A stretch of 64,000 bases of DNA from Oscheius tipulae (Eukaryota > Nematoda > Chromadorea > Rhabditida > Rhabditidae). Shown piece after piece: positions 10,701-21,470 of the stretch. The stretch is from positions 1,922,001-1,986,000 of the forward strand of contig JASJZH010000003.1 in NCBI GenBank assembly GCA_037178975.1, written 5' to 3'. The first letter of the stretch is position 1, and each line of letters begins with the position of its first letter. Below the pieces are notes generated by a model. That model saw only the letters and a program-made list of their open reading frames with translations. It was not told where the DNA came from and did no database searches. The translations under genes were made by a program, and so were the position numbers.

Positions 10701-13700
10701 GCAAACTTAGAATCAATTAAGATCTTTATGTTGTAAGTGACAGCATGGTCAGAATAGGATGTGATGCTGACAGGTTGGCATGAATCAATTGAGACATCAT
10801 CACCATGACGGTAAGCACTTTTAGAGAGAAATTGTTGAATTAGGTACTAACTAAAAGGCAGTTTGAAGATCGACTATTGTGTGTCAGGGACAAATGGGCC
10901 AGAAGAGCAGTATGACAGGTGGACATGGATCAGTTGACTTACTCTCATTGTCAACCTTAGAAGATAAGGGGCTAACTATGAGTCGGTTTTGAAGCTGGTT
11001 TAGTTGGTGAGAGGGCTAGATTGACCAGATTCGGAGAAAAGACTGACAAGTTGACATGGATCAACTGATACAGTGACTAATAGAAATGTTTCAGCATGTG
11101 TGCGTCTGTCATAAAGATTTTGGACGTGAAGACTGCTCACTCTTCAAGAACAATGTCACCTGGTTCGGAAGCGAGACGACTGTACGTTCAATGACCAGCC
11201 TCCAACAATCACTTCAGGCGGCTTTCATGACCCCGGCAAAAATCATGTCAGCTATGACGACTCTGATCCCCTTCTCTGTCTTCCTGTTCAGGATGGGATG
11301 TAAGGCGGCTCCATTCCTCTACAAGCCTGAGGTAACCATTAACTCAATCCAAAGCTCAAGTTGTTCAGGATAATGACATCCATTCATCCGTTACCTACGC
11401 CCGCCAGATCCTCCTGAGTTGGTCAGGAACCTACGGCCTCTTCTACTCTCAGCCCGGCTTTTTGGACTTGAACCCAGCAGGATGCCGCTGGGTTTACTTT
11501 CTTGTAAATTGGCTTTTTTCGTGTGGTGAGTCTCATTCTTTTCCCAAGCAACAATCCGTTTTCAGCTATGTGGGAGCTTCTACTGGAGAGCGCGAACATC
11601 TTTATGGTGTTCGTAGGAAGGTCGAGGAACCGCTATGAGTTCCCGGTAGAACGGAGGAAGAACATCTTCCGGTACCGGGCTCCTCATCGATCCCTCTTCG
11701 CCAACCGCCTGGTAAGTCCCAGTGAATGATGTGACATGACTCTGTCCTGCAGGTCCTGCAACTGTTCGTCCCGATCTTGCTGATGGCATTCTACTATGCC
11801 GCGACGTTCTCTGGATGGGATTCAGTCATCTCCTCCTTCTCCTGTCTTGGGCCGGTGGTGAAGTACAACCCAATGGTGATGGCTGGCCTTCATCTGAATG
11901 CGATGATGGCGCTCGCTGCATCGGTTCTGGGCTTTGGATCCATCCTCGCCCTTTAGTGAGTCTCTCCCGTTTCCCCTTTAAAACAAAGTTCAGCCTTCGG
12001 CCTGACAGATTCGCGGAGAACTTGAACTACCATGAGTGCTCCCACGGTCCGGTCAAGATGGAGCGAATGAATAAGCTGAGGAGAGTGCTGCTGCCCCAGA
12101 CAGTCCAGGCTCCAGTCCGCTTTGCCTGCTTCCTGCTCCAAGTCTACTCTGCCGATCTCATTGGCTACAGTCGTGACCAGTCCTACCTCGACATGTGTGT
12201 TTTGAAGGTTACTGTACTAATCAACGAGTTTAGCTATTGCTACGGGTTCATGACCGCCGATGTGTTGCTGGGAATGTACTCAGCCGTTGCCCTGAAGGCC
12301 GAATGGGTTGACGCCTTGATGAGGAACTTTCTACCGAGAGTCCCTGCCAGCATGAGAAGTTTCTTCCCGACATGGAGCCCCGATAGGTATCTCTCGCACG
12401 ATGAGGTAGTCTCAACTCATAGCTCCTATGCTAAAGAGTCTTCAGATCCTCGCGGCCTACTACAAGATCCCGATGGTGGAGAATCAAGGCTGGCCCAGCA
12501 CGCCGGATGAGGAGTTTTATGTGAGTCTCGAAAGGAGACATCAGTTCGACCGGTTCTTGACCAAGAGCTACCTGGGGCTCCGACTTCGTGCCTACAAACA
12601 GGACTACGCCATCGAGGTACTGTACTCTCTCTTGACTCAAAAAGCTCCGTTTTCAGAAAGTGGAACAGGCTGTTAATGACAGCTTCAGAGCGTGGATGGA
12701 CGACACGGAAGTGGAGCAGTTTGAGATCCAACTGGCCGAATGGGAGAGGAAGGTCCTGGAGGCCGACCAGTATCTGATGCGGATCCCCAGAACTCGGGTA
12801 TGTATCCTCGAGATCCATAGTGCATGACCATTTTTCTGCCCGAGGATAGAACAGTGTACATGGATAGGCTGAAGGCAGCGTGGTGTTTCTCTGCTGGAAA
12901 CATTGCAGACGAGAACTGCCACTGGCTGCGGATCAGGCTCGTTTTTGAGCTCCTCGGAAATGTTCCTTTGGAACCCATCCACTCGTCCTGGAGCCAGGAC
13001 TTCTCAGGCGTGATCAAAAAGCGAAGAATCGGGCAGCCCCAGATCAGACACCACAGCCAATTCAAAGGATTGGAGGGCAAGATGTCACATCTGGACGGGG
13101 CTGTCGACGAAAACGGAGAAGAAATAGAGAGAGTCTGGTCGGTTCTGGCACCCGAGTGAGTTCTGCCTTCAGCCACCCTGACCAGTTTCAGGCTGATGCC
13201 TGAGAATGAGGAGGACAAGCTGAAGTTAGCCCAGCTCCCCGGGGTAGAGCGTTATCTGAAGGTTTTCCTTCTAGATGACCTCGTCTACCAGGCGGAAAAG
13301 CTGAGGATGATGACTGAGGAAGACGCTCTGATGGAGCGTATGAAGATGGAAAAGCCCCATGTCCTGGTCAGGTTGATGAGCTGTATGTGTAATTGGCGCT
13401 GGATGAAGGTAACATACCAACACGGCATTCTAACCCGATTTTTCAGCCGATCAGCTTGAAGAAGCTTCCTCTCCCGACACAGGAACGCCTGCAAGAGCTG
13501 GAGAAGGACCGGAAGCTCTCCATGTGGTTGATAAATGGCTTCAACGAGGCGGAGTGGGAGGACCGGATCTTATTGGAAGAGGAGGATCTCCCTCACAACG
13601 GGGTGATTTGGAAAAATAAGGAGGAGAAAACCAAGAGGAAGAGGTACCACCCGATACTGGCGGAGCATGATCCTGTGGACTTCCATTTCACTCGTTGGAT

Positions 13701-13725
13701 GGATCGCTTTGCGGAGATAGACTGA
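7738..13725 (+). CDS. mucin-like / C-type-lectin / EGF multi-pass membrane protein
   Basis: A 21-exon model stays in phase from ATG to TGA and predicts 1,542 aa. Exons: 7738-7863, 7904-8117, 8158-8240, 8326-9529, 9572-9660, 9700-9982, 10086-10286, 10327-10457, 10498-10596, 11095-11181, 11218-11331, 11369-11525, 11566-11711, 11753-11955, 11994-12194, 12234-12405, 12446-12616, 12657-12797, 12845-13155, 13192-13408, 13447-13725. Domains in order: signal peptide (about 1-20); Ser/Thr-rich mucin-like region (about 43-540); C-type-lectin-like fold (about 545-665; CPEGALIGSNSCY, AFxxC-type STATSACANSKTGHLITR); Cys-rich module; EGF-like cysteines (CDQCFVDGTASC..CVC, CLNNGLC..CVCHKDFGREDC); several hydrophobic segments (for example FVPILLMAFYYAATF, MMALAASVLGFGSILALYL); a long charged C-terminal tail. 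AATAAA follows at 13749. It is likely a surface glycoprotein; the membrane half matches no family I recognise. Two adjacent genes remain an alternative. Confidence 0.75.
10750..11075. repeat. degenerate tandem motif in intron 9
   Basis: The 498-nt intron 10597-11094 carries three diverged copies of a motif like TGACAxGTxGACATGGATCA, at about 10768, 10913 and 11041. It stands out because almost every other intron of this gene is about 40 nt. Confidence 0.5.
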
Positions 13726-14207
13726 GGAGAGGAGAGAGTAAATGCGGAATAAAGGGTGATGAACTACTACTTGTTCTGTTAGAGACAGTGGTCAGGCGCT
13801 GGGGAAGCGGGGAGACACTCTTCTTGATCAATCCGAAGCTTTAACTTTTGAAATCGATAACATCTTGGAAGCCTTAGCAAGCCTTCTCGAATCAAAGCTG
13901 ACCTTCAGCAACAACTGTCAGTCAACTGGTGTCCTTTTTGAAAGATTCTGAAGTCTGTCTTGCCTTAAATCTCATGGCTGTCAAACTTTGAATCCGGCAA
14001 ACATCAGTCTACGCTTGCTTCCTGCATCCCGAACTCTTGACGCTCAGCTGAAGCTACATTCTCTGCTACATTACGTTAAAATTATTAGCCTTATCAGTCT
14101 CTTCATTTCTGACACAAACTAAGACAACGCTCGGTACTGTACTATTTGCTTTTTATGCCGAGTCTTTTTGTGCACAGATACAGAGAGACAGAAAGACATG
14201 AAGACAG
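13726..14207. other. 3' flank, no gene seen
   Basis: Contains the AATAAA at 13749-13754 that probably serves the membrane-protein gene. Nothing else recognised. Confidence 0.5.
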
Positions 14208-14435
14208 ATGGACAGAGAGACGAAATTTACAACAACTGATGGTACTCTTTCAATATATCAAGAATCAAACGGTACAACGTGTATTTTCAAAGTTTTCAGA
14301 TGCTACCGATATTCTGTTAAATATATCTCTCCTCCTGTCAGTTGTAAGGCTGCTCTTTTTGCCGATGTTCCTTGTGCGAATGGGGTTTATGTCCGGTTTC
14401 ACGATAGACGCTGTAAGATGTGGATGAGGTTGTGA
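14208..14435 (+). pseudogene. C6-domain-like terminal exon fragment
   Basis: The open frame has a Thr-containing start (KFTTTDGTLSIYQ) followed by cysteines spaced like the C6 module of the gene at 3040: TTCIFKVFRCYRY, PVSCKAALFADVPCANG, DRRCKMW, then a stop. No signal-peptide exon was found upstream. It looks like a relic or the last exon of an unrecognised C6-family gene. The match rests only on the cysteine pattern. Confidence 0.35.
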
Positions 14436-15202
14436 AAGTGATAAACTATTATCTAAGATATATCTTATCGTACAAGCCGAATGAATACTATTGACCAAAG
14501 AAATGTTTATAGGTACCCTCAACTCTTCGAATCTTCTTTGCGAAATCTACTCTCCTCCTGAAAATCAAAGAAATCCATCTTCTCTTCCGGATCAGACAGC
14601 TCATGCATCTCAATATGAACCCTTTCACAATTAACTCACAGCTGCCCCCACTTTTCGAAGAGTCATCGGCGCCATCGTTGTCCCCGAAATGTCTAGCAAC
14701 CGTCTGTCATGGCCTTGCTGACCAAATGGATCTCATCGACGGTTTGGCTTTTCGAGAAGCGGGGGATCTTCGAGAAAAAGGGGGAAGAACTCCTTATTCA
14801 TGCAAGATTTCCCTCAATTTCATTGTCTGTCTGGTAGCTACCCAGAGCTTGGTATAAAATGACAATCGTGAATATAAATCACTCTTTTTATTCATTGTTC
14901 AAATGTCCAGTGAAGGTTTTAATCGCTTTGTATGGATAGAAAGTTTCCCGGGCCTGGTGATCACGGTATAGACAAACATCGTAATCAGTAAACACTTACC
15001 AAAGTTTTCCAGTGACGGTCCCGAGTCGTAACTTTTCTCTCATTTCCATCCTACAGGAGTATTTGAAGCAGCCTCTCCATCAATAAAGTTACAAAATATG
15101 TTCTCCTTTCTCCATACGTTTACTTACGAAGCTAGATTTGGTTGGGGTAAGTTTGGTCACGCCCAGCTCGAGCACTCCCCATTAGGTAGGAATTGTTCTC
15201 TA
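14436..15202. other. intergenic, nothing recognised
   Basis: Short open frames only; the longest (14603-14857) has no recognisable motif. Confidence 0.4.
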
Positions 15203-15620
15203 GAAGCCGACCAGAAATGAATGCTACATAAGTTGACTGGAGCACTGGGCTCAGTAGGTCTTGAAATCAATACCAAAAAGACCATACTCCTTTCCAAAAT
15301 CGTGGATAGGACCTCAATTGTCATCAACGGATCCAATATTAACTTTGATTTCATTTTCCTTGTTTGTTTTCATTTTCCTGATGATTTCGTTTTCCTTGGG
15401 TCAAAGATATCCATTCCACTGGACGATTTTGAAGAGTAAAATGGAACAGGCGTTTGGAGCTTTTAATAAGATCTCCAACCTTCTGACATGGACGAAGATC
15501 ATTACCGAACGGACTCCACTTGAAGGCAATAGATCTAGAGGTGGGAGGCGTCAAAAATGGGAAAACGATACTCGAGAGTTAGCGGGCCCAGACTGGAGGC
15601 ACCGAAATGCCGAAGAGTGA
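15203..15620 (+). mobile_element. non-LTR retrotransposon (LINE) reverse-transcriptase relic
   Basis: The frame reads EADQK, an in-frame TGA, then MLHKLTGALGSVGLEINTKK, TSIVINGSN, DFVFLGSKISIPLDDFEE, and in a shifted frame AFGAFNKISNLLTW. It ends with SRGGRRQKWENDTRELAGPDW. These are hallmark strings of the C-terminal reverse transcriptase and tail of RTE/CR1-like LINEs. A short internal duplication and a stop/frame change break it. It is inactive, 5'-truncated and on the plus strand. Confidence 0.8.
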
Positions 15621-15930
15621 AGAGCCTTAAGACCTACGCTAGTCGTATAGACTTGAATAAATAGTATTAGGTGGGAAATAATAAAAGGTTTTCTGCTCAT
15701 AGTACTTAGATGCAGTACAAGACATACGGGACATTGGATGTATTTTGGCAGTTTGTTGCCTTTAACTTTTAATGTAGTGACAGTACATAAAGTCAAGCTC
15801 AAAATCCTAGTCACTTTAAGACTTTATTCAGATCAAGTCTAGTGGATAGTTAACAAAAATCCTGTTACCTTGACGGCATAGACTACAGAAGTACAGTAGG
15901 TTTGAAATCATCCACAAAGTTGACACGTGA
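15621..15930. other. short intergenic gap
   Basis: AT-rich sequence between the LINE relic and the 3' end of the minus-strand VWA-like gene. No feature recognised. Confidence 0.4.
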
Positions 15931-17474
15931 TCAGTCGCTCGTCTCACATGGGGCCGTCATGTAGGTCGTCTCGTCGTTGATCGCCTCGATCTTGCGATTG
16001 AGGGCGCTTTGGTCGGGAATGTACTGACGCACGTCGAGAATATCCGAGTATTCGGATAAATCCAAGTCCTCTCGAGCTTCCATGGGCTGGACGGGCGGAT
16101 AGACGCTACGACGGAGTGGCGTGAAGATGGATTCCGTGATGGGAGTACTGCAGCGGGGCTGACTGGAGGCGTAGATGGACGAGATCTGGCTGATACCGGC
16201 ACCAGCACGGACACTGAAAGAGTTTTGGTTAGGATTAGAGGGAGATACTGAGACACACAGAGACAGAGACTGTGAAGAAAACTAACCGAGGGGAAGGAAT
16301 AGTAATGGCCTTGACAGAGAGCTGGTCAGTATCGGTCGTGATCTCTTCCGACGGGGGCGGGCTCAGTCCCTCCATCGTGTTCTTCCTGATCCTCCCATAT
16401 CTGCCCAGGGCGATGGTAGCAGCCACGACGGCCAGCTGATCAGGTGGGAGGGGAATGAACGACGGCATTCCGAACTCTTTTGACTCGATTTTCACAGCGC
16501 GAGAGGAGGAGGACCTTTGCGTCTCGATGTTGCCTGCAGCTGCATTTTCCATGTGCACCGGCTTGGTCTTCTTCTGTCGGTAGCGCTTCCAAAGCCACCA
16601 AACAGCTACTCCGATAGCGACGAGAAAAAGCAGGATACAGAGCACAGCGATTATGATCACTGCCACATTGCTGTCTCCCTTCTCGCCTGCTGCCGAAGAA
16701 ATCAGCATGGTGGTGGCGGTAGTCACAGTTGTCAGAGCGGTCGTCGCCTCCACAACGGCTCGCTTCAGGACGCCGGTCTTCTGGTCGCTCCAGTCGAAAT
16801 CCTCCTGGACAAGGGCCTTCAGAATGGGCAGACTGTTGTGGCTGTTCCGGTCGAAGACGGTCAGCTCCGAGCCGCAAATTGCTCCCTCGGCGCCCAGGTC
16901 CTTGAGCTTTACGGCCACCTTGGCTCCTTTCAGCTTCTGCAGCTCTTCAGCAGACGCCTCCGGAGCACCCGCGTCCATGATGATCGGGATGGCGAGAGCT
17001 GAAAATGTGGGTTTATTGATTACGAGAAACTTACGAGGAGTATTCCTTAGTTTGCTGGGCAGCTCGTAGAGATTGCTGATGTCGACATCCTGCTCGAGTC
17101 CCGTATCCACAAAGTAGACGGCAACTTTGGACACTGTCAGCCGCTTGACGATCTGTACACGAGCCCGCGAGTTCATCAGCTGCAGCGCACCGAGAGTTCC
17201 CGTCCTGTACTGACTGAGCGGTCTCGTCTTCTCGTAGTCGAGACCCATCGATATCTGCTTCACGTCCTCGTAGCTCTTCGTCAGGTAGACCTTGCGCAGA
17301 CTCTTCGCGTAGACGATGAAGCCATCTAGGTAGCCGTCTCGGCCCACGGGAATTTTCAGCGCCGGCAGACCCTTGATCGAGATGCGACTCTCCGCCTCCG
17401 TCGAGTTTCCTAGAAAGCTGGATCCTACTTTTGGAAAGGTGGTCGAGAGACATACCCAGAACCGTAGCTATCAT
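15931..17474 (-). CDS. single-pass membrane protein with VWA-like ectodomain
   Basis: Four exons (17456-17474, 17035-17409, 16287-16998, 15931-16213) splice in phase to 462 aa. The N-terminal half resembles a von Willebrand A-type fold: YRTGTLGALQLMNSR, a core strand VSKVAVYFVDTGLEQDVDIS, then PLAIPIIMDAG. A transmembrane helix follows (VAVIIIAVLCILLFLVAIGV), then a basic stop-transfer (KRYRQKK) and a cytosolic tail with Ser-rich and Pro-rich stretches. The intron at 16999-17034 is 36 nt. The chosen start leaves no signal peptide and lacks the usual first VWA strand, so an upstream exon may be missing. Family assignment is tentative; the membrane topology is clear. Confidence 0.65.
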
Positions 17475-17990
17475 GTTATCTGTAGTGCTGGAACTGAATC
17501 CACTAATTGCCTGTTTTCAGTTTCGTAAAAAGTTTTTCTTTTGTTGTGAGTAATCAAGAGCAACCAAGTTTTGGAAAGTTACAAACGAACAGCTTTGTAA
17601 ATTGCCTTGGAAAGTAAGTAAGGCAATTTAGTGTGGTAGAAAGGAACTGTACTTTTTCTTTGGCTTTTAGGTCTCGCTGCTAATGAACAGCGGGTAGTTC
17701 ATACAGCACGACCGTTTCTACTGTTACCACATCCGACAGCTACATAGCAATACCTATCAGTGGATATATATCGGGTCCCTGGTGATCTCTGTCTAGTTCG
17801 TATCAAGCAATTTTTTTTCTTCTCCCACTTTGCAGAGGAGCGGGTTTGCGCTGCTGCTGTTGACAGCAGTGATCGGTTTGATAGAGACCAGGAAACACTG
17901 TCTACCGTAAGAACACGATGCTATTAGTCAAAACCCTGTGCTTTGTCTTAATCTGGCGATCTCTTTTAGTCTCGTCGCTTCGCTATCACA
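17475..17990. other. intergenic with a perfect hairpin
   Basis: No gene recognised. A perfect 11-bp stem lies at 17598-17608 / 17620-17630 with an 11-nt loop. Confidence 0.5.
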
Positions 17991-18062
17991 GCGTCCGTGG
18001 TGTAATGGTCAGCATGGATGCCTTCCAAGCATTCGACGGGGGTTCGATTCCCCCCGGACGCA
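17991..18062 (+). tRNA. tRNA-Gly (TCC)
   Basis: A 72-nt cloverleaf with acceptor GCGTCCG/CGGACGC and discriminator A. The anticodon loop is CTTCCAA and the T-loop box GGTTCGATTCC. A run of six T follows. Identical in sequence to the copies at 23821-23892 and 51055-51126. Confidence 0.97.
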
Positions 18063-18954
18063 AATCTTTTTTGGTTTTTTAATACATTATACAGTTCCCA
18101 ATGTATCCTCTATTCTTCTTTTCTATACACAATCACGTGTTTGACTTTTCTGCCTTTTGCGAGGATCTTTTTCTTTGCCGTTATCCTTAGAGTCGCCGCA
18201 GGATGAACTTTCCGTTCCAATGAAACGAAGGTATTTGAACAGCTTTCATCAACAGCATACAAGGATCCTGAAGCTTTTATTCAGTCCTGTGGCGCCGCCA
18301 TAAACCACCAGAGATTCGATAGACATTTCCATGGAAGTTGACGATTTTGTACTTGTGATTTTGCCTCTTGTGTACTTCTTATAGTGTATTAACTCTGTAC
18401 AAAACCCTTAGTCAATCTACAGCATACTCAAAGTTTTGCAATGCTCCAGACGTTCCGGAGACGAGGTATAACATAACCACTATATGGGCTACCTCTGAAC
18501 AGCCAGAGCCCGATAGTTGTTTCGCCACGGAACTGTCCTGCAGAGAATCTCTGGATGATGCTTGTTTTTTACTTGAGTAGCTGCTTGACCACTGGACCGC
18601 CTATTATGAGACTTTTGGACAAACCAATAACAATCCGAACATAGCTCTATTTAAGAACTAGGAATGGAGCTTCCAGACCACTAAACGCAGTTCCGCTCCT
18701 CGGAAACAGTCCTTCCAGAGATCAGAGATCGTCAATAAGAAGCTCCCTCGTTCCCCTCGACATCAGTGATCAGTTTTTTGACAAAACTGTAGGTAACAAG
18801 GTCACACGCCGCAGCGTGGCTATCATCAAAACTGGTTTCGAACCGGCTCCGATCACGTCTCCTTACGTCATCAACGTAGAGTGCGAAAAAAATGTACAGA
18901 TTTTTATTATTACACCCGAGGAGAGAAATGTGTTTACAAGAGAAATGAGAAGTG
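18063..18954. other. possible fragments of a secreted-protein gene
   Basis: Two open stretches look protein-like. Near 18430-18580 the frame reads PDVPETRYNITTIW..SCFATELSCRESLDDAC. Near 18745-18900 it reads LDISDQFFDKTVGNKVTRRS and PITSPYVINVECEKNV. Neither joins into a full model and no family was recognised; they may be exons of one unrecognised gene or chance. Confidence 0.2.
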
Positions 18955-20061
18955 TCAGACGGCGAGCCATAACAACCAGCTGCAGATGCCGACCGTTTGA
19001 AAGACAGTAGCTCCGAGGACTTTGAAGCTGGCGAAAGTTAACACATTCGTGGAGATAGACGGATTGGCGTAGTAGTTGAAAATTGTCACGAGGAAGAGCA
19101 GGCAGTGGAACTAAAAATGCGAAGGTTATAGCCACGTCAAAAAAAATGCATAGGTGTTGGCTCAATTAGAATTCGTGATCGTTTCTGAAGAACAGCGTTT
19201 TTGACCTGATCTTAGTATAACTGATCTTAGTATTACACAGTTGTGCTCACTAAGTGGGACTATTCCTGTACCGTTAACCTTTGCAGAACTTTGCAGATTA
19301 CTGTCAGTCAACCCTGATAAACTGGTCCTTTTGAAAAACAGGCTGGGTCATAAGGTGACTTGATTTGGGTCAGTCAGATCAATCGGAAATTAACCGGTCC
19401 CAATAACCTGTGCGTCACTTCGGAATCTTGGCAGGAATTAAAATAAAGTTTCCAACCTGCGCACCAACTCTAACTTTTGAAGAGCTGTAGCACTTCAAGA
19501 TTACGTCTTCTACCAGAAGTTGTTAAAAGTTGCACCTTGCGCACTAACTCTAAACCATAGACTACTATACGCAGCTACTTTTTGAAACTTGCTGCAAGTC
19601 GACACCAGTATAGAGTAAGTGCGCTTCGAGATTATGGTATCCTGGTTTCTGACGCAAATTCTGCGCACCAACCCTAGACTGTAGGCTTTGATACGCAGCT
19701 TCTTTCGAACCTCGTTGCGTATCTATAGTTTAGAGTTGGGGCGCTACCGAACTACATCCTTTTCTACATCCCTGGACACGGATCAAAACACGACAATAGT
19801 CAAGGTTTAGATCAAAAGATATACTCACCAGTCCCAAGGAGACCTGTGACCTGACAGTGGACTCGTTTTCCTGAAGCATATCCATAGCTGACTCCTGATT
19901 GGGAACTGGTTGACCCGAACAATCGTGAAAACGAAGACACTGGAAAATGTTACAGTTGTTCTTTGATCTATCTGGGAGATCACGTGAATGAGAGAGAGAG
20001 AGAGAGAGAGAGAGAAGATACGATAAAAGAACACAAGTAGGTCAGAGAGTAGTTTGAACAT
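18955..20061 (-). CDS. small predicted membrane protein
   Basis: Three exons (20035-20061, 19829-19939, 18955-19110) join in phase 0 to about 97 aa. The last exon is strongly hydrophobic, with FHCLLFLVTIFNYYA and a second helix ending GICSWLLWLAV before TGA. The middle exon is hydrophilic with cysteines (CLRFHDCSGQ). Acceptors are TTTTCCAG and TTTTTAG. The short first exon is the weakest part of the model. The 718-nt intron between exons 2 and 3 contains two hairpin repeats. No family recognised. Confidence 0.4.
19539..19744. repeat. two foldback hairpin units
   Basis: Units 19539-19624 and 19663-19744 begin with GCGCAC(T/C)AA and end with its complement. Their inner arms carry ATACGCAGC and its complement, so each folds into a long imperfect hairpin of about 80-86 nt. 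A partial copy starts near 19457 and a related unit lies at 38221-38305. Confidence 0.65.
19989..20016. repeat. (GA)n microsatellite
   Basis: An uninterrupted GA dinucleotide tract inside the first intron of the small membrane-protein gene. Confidence 0.9.
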
Positions 20062-21470
20062 AATGGATTGAGATGGAAAGTGTTTGGGACAGAGAACAGT
20101 GAGCGTTGATCAACTGGTGCATCGGATCACCGTGATGATATGACCGTCATTTTTGATCCCTCCCCTGTTTCCGCGAGCAGAAAAAAAGGGAGAAAAAAGA
20201 AACTGATAAACAAAGCAACATCTAGGAAAATATGTTTTTTGAACAAGGAGTTCTTTCCTGTACTCTCTTGGCTAACCAGAGCCTGTCTCTATGGAAATCT
20301 CACAAGGGACGAGACCGTCAACGAAGTAACGGAAAATCGATAAGGTTCAAAAAATTCCGGAAGATTCCGGAATCACTCTGACTGGACTACAGGTTAGTTC
20401 ACCGTTCCTTTGAGAGTGAGATTAGAGCTCTGCTGATTTGCTAAAACTTGACCGAGATTAAAACTGCAGAGGTTGTATGGGGAGGTAGATAGAGAGACAG
20501 AAAGACAGAGAGATAGAGAGGTAGAGAGACAGAGAAACAGAGAGACAGTGACTAAATCTCAATTTTGTTTTGGCGAGAGAACCGCTAGTTAACTGCCCAA
20601 AAAACCTATTCGAGAACGAGATGGAACGGGTAGAGAGAAGGAGGTGAATGACAGTCTCCGACGACCGGACAAGACTGAATGCCATTTACGGGAAAGCACG
20701 ATATGGAACTGGCCCCAAGTCCCGGGCTGATAACTGTGAAGACTGTGGGTGAACGCCCCACGATCACTTAAAACTTTCCGCTCCTTCACTCTAGTTCCAA
20801 CCCCCAGCCACAACGACAGAGATCATGTCTGTTCTCGCGAACTAGTGGGCGAGAGCGAAACGGTCCCCTAATACGCGGAAGTCTGGACCAGGGCCACATG
20901 ATGTTCGCAACCGAAATGAGGAACTAAGCCTATTTTGTAGATCAAAGATGGACAATAACAACTGTCTATTTCGGGAGGACATGTGGAAAACAAGGCTGCA
21001 CCTGATAGGAAAGTCTTTCGGTTGATAACAAGGAAATTCGCACTGACAGGAGGAAGTTGACTCTGTCTCCCTGTCTCACTGCATTTCGGTCTCTGATTCG
21101 GGCAGGCTACTTGAAAAAAAAGCAACGCGATCTGAGTAGAAGTACAGTGTAGAAGAGCAGAGGAGGCGACCTTCCGTAGCAACATCAGACGTTCCAAGTG
21201 GGCGCACACTGAAGCGAATTGCATGTCGAGTATTGTCAAAGCGACAGACAGAGACAGAGGCTATAATTCCATCTGTCATTGAACTTTATACATTCCTAAC
21301 CCTTGAGTCTAAAAGATTAAGTAGAGACATCAGTGATCGTCTCTTTTGGTTCCTACTTCCAGATAACAGTGTTCGTTCTCTCCATATCAGCGTGCACGTG
21401 GAGCAGACCGAGTGAAAAATCGCTGCGTTATCATTTCACCGCAACAAGATTCTTGTTTTAAGCCTAGGGA
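20062..21470. other. intergenic, nothing recognised
   Basis: Contains a GAGACAGA-type tract (about 20480-20550). No open frame with a recognisable domain. Confidence 0.4.

Noticed and set aside
12520..12543. 24-nt GTGAGT..CAG segment as an intron
   Set aside because: Too short for a spliceosomal intron and open in frame; kept as coding in exon 17 of the membrane protein.
18018..18206. Open frames covering the tRNA-Gly genes (MPSKHSTGVRFPPDA-type)
   Set aside because: Translations of tRNA sequence that recur wherever this tRNA occurs.
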